Of a stretch of 14,770 nt of DNA, positions 6,249-12,515 are shown one piece after another. Numbering within the stretch: the first letter of the stretch is position 1; the number at the start of each line of letters is the position of its first letter. The position numbers and the translations under genes are program-made. A model generated the notes under the pieces. The model was not told the DNA's origin. It did no database searches and saw only the letters and a list, made by a program, of their open reading frames with translations. The DNA is taken from assembly GCA_963580095.1 (NCBI GenBank), contig CAUZJQ010000083.1, positions 1 to 14,770 of the forward strand. The letters run 5' to 3'. This stretch comes from CAJWLW01 sp963580095. Lineage in GTDB: Bacteria; Verrucomicrobiota; Lentisphaeria; JABSQK01; CAJWLW01.

Positions 6249-7343
6249 ATGAGCAAGCAAGTGGCAAGCGGCTGCTGGCAAGTGGCCCGTCGACAGACCC
6301 AGGGTCAGCGACGGATGGCAGGTGGCAGGTGGCAGGTCGGACTGCAGCGATTCGGGTTGATAATTGCTGCTGTGCTGCTGGCCAGCTGCGGCAAGCCGGA
6401 GCAGAAAGCCGACCCGACAACGCAGAGTCCAGCGGCGCCGAACCTCCCGCAACGGGAGTTGACGAAAATGACTCTGGCGCTCAACTGGTTTCCGGAGGCG
6501 GAGCACGGTGGTTACTACCATGCGAAAATCAAAGGACTCTACGCCAAGCATGGCATCGACCTGGAGATCTTCAAGGGCGGGCCTGGCACCCCGGTCGAAA
6601 TCGAGGTGGGTACCGGACGCAAGGATTTCGGCATCGTCAATGCCGACAAGATTCTCAGCACCCGCGCCGAAGGCGTGCCGATCGTTGGGCTGCTGGCGCC
6701 GTTCCAAGTCAGTCCGCGCTGTATCATCGTACGAGAATCGTCGCCGGTAAAAACGTTCAACGACCTGAAGAACATGACCTTGATTGCCAACCCCGCGAAA
6801 CCGTTCGTCAAGTTCCTGCAGCACAAGTATGGGCTCGAAGGGGTCACGATCATCCCGTACAAGGGTGGGCTTGTGACGTTTCTGAGCACTGACAACGCAG
6901 CAGTGCAGGGATACATCAACAGTGAACCACTGATCCTGGCTGAAAGGGGCGAGCGCGTGCGGACGCTATCGCTGGCCACGGCAGGCTTCAATCCGTATAC
7001 CAGTGTCCTGGTGACCAGCGAAAAAATGATCGCGGAAAATTCCGAACTGGTGCAAGGCATGGTGCGTGCCTCGCAAACCGGTTGGCTCTCGTACCTGTTG
7101 TTTTCCGCTCCCGCCAACTCCGAGATCCAACGACAGAACAGCGAGATTGAAACGTACGTTCTCGAGGAGGGCGCCAAGCAGCTCGGACCGCTGATGCTGA
7201 CCGGTGATGCCAAGTTGGCGGAGTTCGGCACGATGACCGAAACGCGCTGGGCCGAGTTGCAATCACAGCTGGTCGACTGCGGCGCGATCAAAGACAGCGG
7301 CAAGCCGGTCTCCGAAGCATTCACGACCAACTTCCTGAGGTGA
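6249..7343 (+). CDS. NMT1/THI5-like ABC substrate-binding lipoprotein
   Basis: The protein is 364 aa. A lipoprotein signal is seen with a hydrophobic core FGLIIAAVLL and lipobox LLASC, lipidated Cys at residue 47. A Pro/Thr-rich linker follows, and then the NMT1-type binding domain from about residue 73 (LALNWFPEAEHGGYYHAKIKGLY, with YAKHGIDLEI, GTGRKDFGIVNADKIL and EGVPIVGL). NMT1 proteins bind hydroxymethylpyrimidine precursors, riboflavin-like, sulfonate or similar small ligands. The ligand here is not evident. ATG 6249 has an excellent Shine-Dalgarno (GGGAG, 7 bases) and lies one base after the permease stop. Unusually, the region before the hydrophobic core is about 34 residues and is encoded by GGCAAGT/GGCAGGT-type repeats. 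An internal ATG at 6315 would give a normal-length signal peptide but lacks a ribosome site. This gene closes the operon. Confidence 0.88.
   Translation: MSKQVASGCWQVARRQTQGQRRMAGGRWQVGLQRFGLIIAAVLLASCGKPEQKADPTTQSPAAPNLPQRELTKMTLALNWFPEAEHGGYYHAKIKGLYAKHGIDLEIFKGGPGTPVEIEVGTGRKDFGIVNADKILSTRAEGVPIVGLLAPFQVSPRCIIVRESSPVKTFNDLKNMTLIANPAKPFVKFLQHKYGLEGVTIIPYKGGLVTFLSTDNAAVQGYINSEPLILAERGERVRTLSLATAGFNPYTSVLVTSEKMIAENSELVQGMVRASQTGWLSYLLFSAPANSEIQRQNSEIETYVLEEGAKQLGPLMLTGDAKLAEFGTMTETRWAELQSQLVDCGAIKDSGKPVSEAFTTNFLR
6253..6337 (+). repeat. Short tandem/degenerate repeats in lipoprotein 5' end (GGCAGGT x3)
   Basis: Three perfect copies of the heptamer GGCAGGT lie head to tail at 6317-6337. Degenerate relatives (GCAAGTGGCAAG around 6258-6268 and GGCAAGTGGC at 6277-6286) lie just before. 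All sit between the start codon and the signal-peptide core of the binding protein. Because the unit is 7 bases, loss or gain of one copy would shift the reading frame. Confidence 0.65.
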
Positions 7344-7403
7344 GCCTGGGAACCCGACCGGCACGAGCACTGACAGCCTCTGTTGAAGCGAACAGCGCAG
7401 CAT

Positions 7404-7417
7404 CTGCGGATCCGCAG
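7404..7417. repeat. 14-bp perfect palindrome CTGCGGA/TCCGCAG
   Basis: The palindrome lies in the 142-base space between two convergent genes, the binding protein (plus) and the ArsC-like protein (minus). No T-run follows in either direction, so it is a weak candidate for a bidirectional transcription end. Nothing else is seen in 7344-7485. Confidence 0.35.
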
Positions 7418-7485
7418 TTCAAAAACGGTCCGGGACAGATGGCCGCCAATCAGCAACGGGCAAGGCACCCGCACTCCGTAGTTGT

Positions 7486-7836
7486 TCAGCTCCAGGTCTC
7501 GTCGAAAATTTCTTCCTTGTAGCCGATGGTGACACGCTCACCGTCGGTGACGATGGGGCGTTTGATCAGGCGGCCGTTGCCGGCGAGCAGATCGAGCAGA
7601 TCGGACTCGGGCAGGGACTTGACCTTGTCTTTCATGTTCAGTTCGCGATACTGCACGCCCGATTTATTAAAAAGGTCACTGATCGTGTAGCCAATGGCCA
7701 GTGCCCTCTCGAGCAACCGTCGCGGTGGGGGATCGATCGTGATGTCATGATCCTCGCTGGCAATACCCGCCGCCGCCAGTGCCTTCTGCGCTTTGCGGCA
7801 CGTGCCGCATTTGGCGTAACCGTAGTAAATGATCAT
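7486..7836 (-). CDS. ArsC/Spx/YffB-family thioredoxin-fold protein
   Basis: From ATG 7836 the protein is 116 aa, the usual size. It opens MIIYYGYAKCGTCRKAQKAL, where C10-G-T-C13 forms the redox-type Cys pair and C10 aligns with the catalytic Cys of ArsC-type reductases. The C-terminal part has NMKDKVKSLPESDLLDLL and the family-typical LIKRPIVTDG. Members include glutaredoxin-coupled arsenate reductases, Spx regulators and proteins of unknown role. Without an ars operon around it, arsenate reduction is only one option. The frame extends upstream to a GTG at 7908, but the promoter at 7875-7903 and family length favour 7836. The start has no strong Shine-Dalgarno. It is divergent from the DAHP synthase gene. 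Confidence 0.85.
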   Translation of the reverse strand: MIIYYGYAKCGTCRKAQKALAAAGIASEDHDITIDPPPRRLLERALAIGYTISDLFNKSGVQYRELNMKDKVKSLPESDLLDLLAGNGRLIKRPIVTDGERVTIGYKEEIFDETWS

Positions 7837-7874
7837 AGGTTTTATGTGTGGAGTTGGGTTGTTGGACAAGGTGC

Positions 7875-7903
7875 ATTGTATCAGATATGCGGGCGTTCCG
7901 CAA
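7875..7903 (-). promoter_or_regulatory. Sigma70-type promoter for the ArsC-like gene
   Basis: On the minus strand, TTGCGG (7903-7898) and TACAAT (7880-7875) are separated by exactly 17 bases. Transcription would begin near 7868, about 32 bases before the ATG at 7836. Confidence 0.55.
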
Positions 7904-7923
7904 GACACCGGGGAACGAAACGC

Positions 7924-7951
7924 TTGATTTCATCCCCTCTCTTGCTACTTT
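7924..7951 (+). promoter_or_regulatory. Candidate promoter for DAHP synthase gene
   Basis: TTGATT (7924-7929) and TACTTT (7946-7951) are 16 bases apart, upstream of the rightward gene starting at 8012. The match is moderate. A perfect TTGACA at 7984-7989 is too close to the start codon to serve as its -35 box. Confidence 0.3.
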
Positions 7952-8011
7952 CTCCGTCCGCCACAAGGGCTCGTCGTAGCCGATTGACACTTTGCGCGCG
8001 AGGAATTAACC

Positions 8012-9070
8012 ATGCATCAGACAACTGACGATCTGAGAATTTCGGCTCTGCGGCCATTGCTTTCGCCGGCGATTCTGATGGAAGAGTTCCCGATCACTGA
8101 AGACCTCAGCACCCTCGTGGCCAGCACTCGCGAGGGAACCAGTGCGGTGATTCGCGGCGACGACGACCGCCTCATCGTGGTCGTCGGCCCCTGTTCGATT
8201 CACAACCCCAGGGCCGCGCTCGAGTATGCCAGCCTGCTGCAACCTTACCATGCGAAACTCGCGGGTGAACTCTGCATCGTCATGCGCGTATACTTCGAGA
8301 AACCGAGGACCACAGTAGGTTGGAAGGGGCTCATAAACGACCCCGATCTCGATGGCAGTTTCAATATCAACAGCGGTCTGCACCAGGCGCGCAAGCTGTT
8401 ACTGGAGATCGGCGAAATTGGCCTGCCGGTAGGCTCCGAATTTCTCGATACGATCATGCCGCAGTTCATTGCCGACCTGATTTCGTGGGGAGCAATCGGC
8501 GCCCGTACAACGGAAAGTCAAGTTCATCGCGAGCTCGCTTCCGGCTTGTCGATGCCGGTCGGCTTCAAGAACGCCACAAACGGTAATGTCCAAGTCGTCG
8601 CCGACGCCATCGCCGCCGCGACGCATAGGCATCATTTTCTGTCCGTCACAAAGCAGGGAATTTCGGCGATCGTCGCGACCTCCGGCAACGATTCTTGCCA
8701 CGCCATTCTACGTGGCAGTACCCAAGGGCCGAACTACGACGCAGAGAGTGTTCGACAAACCACCGCACTGCTCACGCAAGCCGGGGTGAATCCCAGAGTG
8801 ATGATCGACTGCAGCCACGGCAACAGCGCCAAGGACCCCGAGCGTCAGCCGGCAATCGCGCAGGACTTTGCCGCGCAAGTAGCCGGCGGCTCCCGGGACC
8901 TCATCGGGGTCATGCTCGAAAGCAACCTGCTCGGCGGCAGCCAGCCACTCAACGATCCGTCGAAACTGGTCTACGGCCAGAGCATCACCGACGCCTGCCT
9001 TTCGTGGAAACAAACGGTACCGGTGCTGGAAGATCTGGCCCTCGCAGCAAGTCGGCGACGTGAGCGCTGA
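8012..9070 (+). CDS. aroG: 3-deoxy-7-phosphoheptulonate synthase, class I (DAHP synthase)
   Basis: The protein is 352 aa, the length of AroF/AroG/AroH enzymes, which condense phosphoenolpyruvate and erythrose 4-phosphate as the first step of the shikimate pathway in the cytoplasm. GPCSIHNP puts the metal-binding Cys at C61, the same number as in E. coli AroG. RVYFEKPRTTVGWKGL, GSEFLDTIMPQ, WGAIGARTTESQVHRELASG, GFKNATNG, HAILRGS and MIDCSHGNSAKD follow in the right order, covering substrate and metal sites. The Shine-Dalgarno GAGGAA lies seven bases before the ATG. It stands alone, between the divergent ArsC-like gene and a convergent Ldh-family gene. Which aromatic amino acid inhibits it cannot be told, so the symbol is used in the broad class I sense (aroF/G/H). 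Confidence 0.93.
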   Translation: MHQTTDDLRISALRPLLSPAILMEEFPITEDLSTLVASTREGTSAVIRGDDDRLIVVVGPCSIHNPRAALEYASLLQPYHAKLAGELCIVMRVYFEKPRTTVGWKGLINDPDLDGSFNINSGLHQARKLLLEIGEIGLPVGSEFLDTIMPQFIADLISWGAIGARTTESQVHRELASGLSMPVGFKNATNGNVQVVADAIAAATHRHHFLSVTKQGISAIVATSGNDSCHAILRGSTQGPNYDAESVRQTTALLTQAGVNPRVMIDCSHGNSAKDPERQPAIAQDFAAQVAGGSRDLIGVMLESNLLGGSQPLNDPSKLVYGQSITDACLSWKQTVPVLEDLALAASRRRER

Positions 9071-9086
9071 GCCCCTTCTGAAAGGC

Positions 9087-9124
9087 TGCGGAACGACGTC
9101 TATGGGTTTTCCCACAGCTCCGCA
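9087..9124. other. Hairpin-forming dyad between convergent genes
   Basis: TGCGGA (9087-9092) and TCCGCA (9119-9124) can pair, and the loop contains GGG-TTTT-CCC. It lies 17 bases after the DAHP synthase stop, in the 128-base convergent gap. It could end transcription, but lacks the T-run of a standard intrinsic terminator. No gene is seen in this gap. Confidence 0.3.
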
Positions 9125-9198
9125 ACGACATCAGCCCCCTCATGCCCGCTGTATGCTTCCCGCTCGCGGCTCACTGTAGCCATGGATAAGTCATAGCC

Positions 9199-10245
9199 TC
9201 ATTCGATCTCCAAGTCCAAATCCCCGGCCAGGTCGACGACGCGCTGCCAGGACACATCGTCGATGGTGATACCGTCTGACGAGCGGCGACAGCGCAGACG
9301 CGATTCCAGCTCGTAGGGAACGCGCACCGGCTCGGCCGGATCAATCGGAGCGGATGAGTTGACGTAGGCGAGCATCGCATCCAGCTCCTGCTCGAACTGC
9401 GCCCGAGGCAGAAAGGCATCGACACGAGTCGCCATCAGGAAGAAGTTGGAGCCGTGCGTATAGACCTCGTCGACCGGCCGGCTTACGCCCCCACCGGACA
9501 AGGCACCTGCCAACGCTTCAACGGCCAGGGCAAGCGCGTACCCCTTGTGTTCGCCGAACGGCAGGATCGCTCCCGGCGGCGACCCGTGCAACGCCGCGGG
9601 GTCCGTGCTGGTCTGGCCGGCGGCATCGATGACAATGCCCGGGGGAATAGCCTCGCCCCGCCGCTGCGCCAGGCGGATCTTGCCTTCCGGTGCGGCGCTC
9701 GTCGACATGTCCATTACCAGCGCACCCGCGTCCCGCCCACTGGGAAAACCCCAAGCCAACGGATTTGTCGTGAGCCGTGGCTCGCGGCCGCCCCACGGTG
9801 CCACGAACTGGCCGGCGCCCCGGGCGTGGCAGCAGACGAAACCGATGTGACCGGCATTCGCCAGATCTTCCGCATAGTGACCGAGCCGGCCGATGTGAGT
9901 TGCGTTGCGGACCGAAATAAGGCCGGCACCGAGCTCGCGCGATTTTTCGATCGCCATGGCGCACGCTTTCGTCGCGGCCACCGCGCCATAGGTGTAGTTC
10001 GCGTCAATCAGGCAGGTCGCGCCGCCGTCGTTTACCACCTCCATGCAATCGTCGGCAGCAGCCTTGCCGTCCACCAACCAACCGGCATAGTCGGGCAGCC
10101 GCATGAACCCATGTGAATCGATGCCGACGAGATTGGCGCTGACGAGGTGGTCGGTGACACATTCAGCCACCGCTTGCGTGGCACCGGCAGCCTGCATAAT
10201 GCTGCTGCCAAGGGCTCGTAACATCTCTGGGGATTTGGTAATCAT
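9199..10245 (-). CDS. Ldh family NAD(P)H oxidoreductase (malate/L-lactate dehydrogenase-like)
   Basis: The protein is 348 aa of the Ldh_2 family (not the Rossmann lactate dehydrogenases). It has the signature DSHG at 43-46 with catalytic His45, then DANYTYGAVAATKA, the cofactor segment NATHIGRLGHYAEDLANAGHIG, NPLAWGFPSG, VMDMSTSAAPEGKI and LPFGEHKGYALALAVEAL. Members reduce or oxidise 2-keto/2-hydroxy acids: malate, L-lactate, 2,3-diketogulonate, ureidoglycolate, or delta-1-piperideine carboxylate-type imines. The exact substrate is undetermined. The ATG at 10245 has only a weak AAAG-type ribosome site. It lies 59 bases downstream of the aldolase gene on the same strand and is the last gene of the inferred SDR-cupin-aldolase-Ldh unit, where it may reduce the keto acid released by the aldolase. 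Confidence 0.9.
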   Translation of the reverse strand: MITKSPEMLRALGSSIMQAAGATQAVAECVTDHLVSANLVGIDSHGFMRLPDYAGWLVDGKAAADDCMEVVNDGGATCLIDANYTYGAVAATKACAMAIEKSRELGAGLISVRNATHIGRLGHYAEDLANAGHIGFVCCHARGAGQFVAPWGGREPRLTTNPLAWGFPSGRDAGALVMDMSTSAAPEGKIRLAQRRGEAIPPGIVIDAAGQTSTDPAALHGSPPGAILPFGEHKGYALALAVEALAGALSGGGVSRPVDEVYTHGSNFFLMATRVDAFLPRAQFEQELDAMLAYVNSSAPIDPAEPVRVPYELESRLRCRRSSDGITIDDVSWQRVVDLAGDLDLEIE

Positions 10246-10304
10246 ATCTTTATGGAGTGATGAAGAATTACGAACGATCTTTTAGGTGGCATCCGGTGAA
10301 ACGT

Positions 10305-11090
10305 TCAGGAATCCCCTTCAAGCTCGTCCCGCACCGCGGCACTCAATTGCTCCATGAACGTGACGAGATAGAGGCAATCGGCCCCGGCCTGGAACCATTG
10401 GATGCCGCGTCGCGCCAGGCTGCAGATCCGCTTCACGTCGGTGCCCTGTCCACAGCCCACCGGCAGACCTGCTGCCCGGGCACTGGCAATGACCTTATCC
10501 ATCGCTGCCACGATTTTTGGATGATCCCCCTGTCCGAGCAGTCCATAGGACCCGGACAAATCCATCAGGCCGAGCACCACACCATCCAACCCGTCGACGG
10601 CGACGATCTCGTCAATGGCCTCGACGGCTTCAGCGGTTTCTATCATCACCGCTACGAACAGGCCGGCATCCGCCTGCTTGATGTACTGGCCCATATCGTC
10701 ACGGCAGTAGTTGGTTGGAATCATCGGCCAGAAGCCGCGCCGGCCGACTGGTGGATAGCGGCATTCGGCGACGATACTCTCCACCTCGGCAACGGTGCGC
10801 ACCTGCGCTGCCACGATACCGTGGGCGCCGGCGTCGAGCACGTTCTGCACCAATGGCGCGTCGGAAGGGGGAACGCGTACGATGGCCGGCGTCTTGTTGT
10901 GCCGAACGGTCAGCAAATGCGTGCGAAGCGTGTCCATACTCATCGCCTGGTGCTCGAGGTCGAACCAAAAAAAGTCCACCGAGTCAGCCAGCGCCGCACT
11001 CGCCTGCGGGTCGGTCATGTAAATGCCAGCCCCGAGCAAAACCTCGCCTGCCTGTAACCGTCGCCGAAATTCAATGACTGCGTCGAACAT
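10305..11090 (-). CDS. HpcH/HpaI class II aldolase family protein
   Basis: From ATG 11090 the protein is 261 aa, normal for metal-dependent pyruvate aldolases such as HpcH, GarL and RhmA. It has FDLEHQ with E46 and catalytic His47, IVRVPP with Arg72, DAGAHGIVAAQVRT, YPPVGRRG (112-119), metal-binding Glu151 in MIETAEA, and metal-binding Asp177 in GLMDLSGSYG (the usual form is GPxDLSxSxG). These enzymes reversibly cleave 4-hydroxy-2-keto acids to pyruvate and an aldehyde. The preceding cupin gene ends in TGA two bases before this ATG. A TTG at 11096 overlapping that stop is an alternative start. The tight spacing implies co-transcription with the cupin. Confidence 0.9.
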   Translation of the reverse strand: MFDAVIEFRRRLQAGEVLLGAGIYMTDPQASAALADSVDFFWFDLEHQAMSMDTLRTHLLTVRHNKTPAIVRVPPSDAPLVQNVLDAGAHGIVAAQVRTVAEVESIVAECRYPPVGRRGFWPMIPTNYCRDDMGQYIKQADAGLFVAVMIETAEAVEAIDEIVAVDGLDGVVLGLMDLSGSYGLLGQGDHPKIVAAMDKVIASARAAGLPVGCGQGTDVKRICSLARRGIQWFQAGADCLYLVTFMEQLSAAVRDELEGDS

Positions 11091-11092
11091 TT

Positions 11093-11509
11093 TCAATTCG
11101 GTTCGTTGATTTTTGCATCGTCCAGGTGGCAGGTCACGACCGCGGCCACCAGGGGTTCATCGCCGACCGCCTCGATGTCGTGCTCGACGTTCGGCGGCAT
11201 GAATGCCGCGCTTCCGGGCCCGACCGTACTGGTTTCGTCACCCACGGTGATTCGGGCCTGGCCGGCGAAAATATAGTAGCACTGCTCCCAGTTCTTGTGG
11301 TGATGACTGCCATGGGCCTTGCCAGGCGGCCACGTGTGTACCGACAGCTGTATCCGTTCCGAGGCAAACTGGTTGAGCGGCTTGGCAATCCGATCAGGCC
11401 CGTAGATCGCTTCGGGACCAGCAATGATAACAGTCAACCCTTCCTTTTCCGGCCGGTGCAGAAAGCCCGCGAAAGGCTCCAGGTCTTCGGGGGTATGAAT
11501 GTATTGCAT
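11093..11509 (-). CDS. Single-domain cupin protein
   Basis: From ATG 11509 the protein is 138 aa. Cupin motif 1 is G63-x5-H69-x-H71-x3-E75 with G83. Motif 2 has G97, P105 and H110 (FMPPNVEHDIEA), giving three His and one Glu for a metal. The N-terminal 50 residues, with GPEAIYGPDRIAKPLNQF, resemble no domain I can name. Small cupins in such operons act as sugar or keto-acid isomerases, dioxygenases or ligand sensors, and the role here is unknown. ATG 11509 has AGGAG about 10 bases upstream; a longer frame to 11569 overlaps the preceding SDR region and is not favoured. It lies 69 bases after the SDR and two bases before the aldolase ATG. Confidence 0.85.
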   Translation of the reverse strand: MQYIHTPEDLEPFAGFLHRPEKEGLTVIIAGPEAIYGPDRIAKPLNQFASERIQLSVHTWPPGKAHGSHHHKNWEQCYYIFAGQARITVGDETSTVGPGSAAFMPPNVEHDIEAVGDEPLVAAVVTCHLDDAKINEPN

Positions 11510-11578
11510 GACGGTTAGTCTCCTGTTCCTGTGTGGTTTGTCTTTCCGCTCAGTAAAGCCAATCACCATGTTCCAGCC

Positions 11579-12358
11579 TCAGACACACACGCGGCAGGTC
11601 ATGCCGCCATCGAGGACAACGGCATCGCCGGTCAACCACGAGGCATTGTCGGAGGCCAGAAACACGGCCAGACGGCCAATGTCTTTCGGTGTACCAAGCC
11701 GTGGCAATGGCGTGGCATCGCGGCATTGCTCAATGAGCTCCGGCGTGGCGTAGTCCTGCAACGCCGTTTCAATGTATCCCGGACAGATGGCATTGACAGT
11801 GATATTTTCCGGGCCGAGCTCAATGGCCAGGTCCCGCACCATGTTCACTACGGCGGCCTTCGCCGACGCATACGGCGGGCCGCCGCCGCCGCCGAACGCG
11901 TTCACTGAGGAGATCTGGATGATCCTGCCACAGGCTGATTTTTTCAGGTGCGGCACGGCCAGCTTCGTGGCGACGAAAACGGATCGCAGATTGAGGCCGA
12001 TCACCTGATCCCACTCGTCAATGGAGATCGATTGGCTGTCGCCGGGGTAATTGCTGCCGGCGTTGTTGACCAGGATGTCGAGCCGCCCCTGCCACTGGAT
12101 AGTCTCGTCGATCAGGCTCTGGAGTTGATCGATATCGGTCACGTCGGTGTGGATGAAACGCCCTGCTGTGCCCAGCTTTTCGATCTCTTCGAGGGTCGTG
12201 GTCGAAACATCGGTCTCGTGGTAGATACCGCGACGCGGGTCCTCCCGAATGTCGGCAACAATGACCCGGGCGCCTTCGCGGGCGAGCTCGAGGGCGATGC
12301 CACGGCCAATTCCCGATGAGCCGCCGGTGACAATCGCAACGCGGTCCTTGAGTAACAT
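11579..12358 (-). CDS. SDR family oxidoreductase (second, NAD-type)
   Basis: The protein is 259 aa, a classical SDR. TGGSSGIG is at 11-18, NNAG at 98-101, N123, and the catalytic S150, Y163 and K167 (YASAK). Asp36 at the end of the second strand indicates NAD(H) preference, unlike the SDR at 3825-4595. An insert at about residues 40-66 (DPRRGIYHETDVSTTTLEEIEKL) lengthens the loop after that strand and is seen in some sugar-type SDRs. A Gly-run (FGGGGGPP) lies just before the catalytic Tyr. GGAGGT lies seven bases before the ATG, an ideal ribosome site. As first gene of the SDR-cupin-aldolase-Ldh unit it probably oxidises the hydroxyl of the entry substrate. Confidence 0.9.
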   Translation of the reverse strand: MLLKDRVAIVTGGSSGIGRGIALELAREGARVIVADIREDPRRGIYHETDVSTTTLEEIEKLGTAGRFIHTDVTDIDQLQSLIDETIQWQGRLDILVNNAGSNYPGDSQSISIDEWDQVIGLNLRSVFVATKLAVPHLKKSACGRIIQISSVNAFGGGGGPPYASAKAAVVNMVRDLAIELGPENITVNAICPGYIETALQDYATPELIEQCRDATPLPRLGTPKDIGRLAVFLASDNASWLTGDAVVLDGGMTCRVCV

Positions 12359-12381
12359 GGGTCTACCTCCGAAGCCTGGGC

Positions 12382-12410
12382 TTAACGAACTTGATTCGTC
12401 GTTGGGTCAA
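12382..12410 (-). promoter_or_regulatory. Candidate promoter with overlapping dyad upstream of SDR
   Basis: On the minus strand TTGACC (12410-12405) is 17 bases from CGTTAA (12387-12382), a good -35 and weak -10. The dyad ACGAA-CTTGA-TTCGT (12385-12399) overlaps the -10 side and spacer, where a repressor would bind. The remainder of the 157-base gap (12359-12515) has a minus-strand GCGGGGTTTTT run (12493-12503) after the LeuB-like gene that may be a weak terminator. Confidence 0.35.
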
Positions 12411-12515
12411 CTCATCCCAGCGCTATCCGGCTACTCAGAACGTTCGGCAGCAGAGTCGTCACGGTCGACGAAATGCTGAATGAGCCGCAAAAACCCCGCT
12501 GTCCGGCAAGTTTCA

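Noticed and set aside
6539..7474. 311-codon minus-strand frame opposite the binding protein
   Set aside because: It is antisense to a clear NMT1-type lipoprotein, without recognisable domains and without a ribosome site.
7984..7989. Perfect TTGACA as the -35 box of the DAHP synthase promoter
   Set aside because: It lies 22 bases before the start codon, so its -10 and transcription start would fall at or inside the gene.
9071..9198. Possible small RNA or tRNA-like fold in the gap between convergent genes
   Set aside because: No cloverleaf or conserved TTCGA-type arm is seen. Only a simple dyad with a GGG-TTTT-CCC loop is present.
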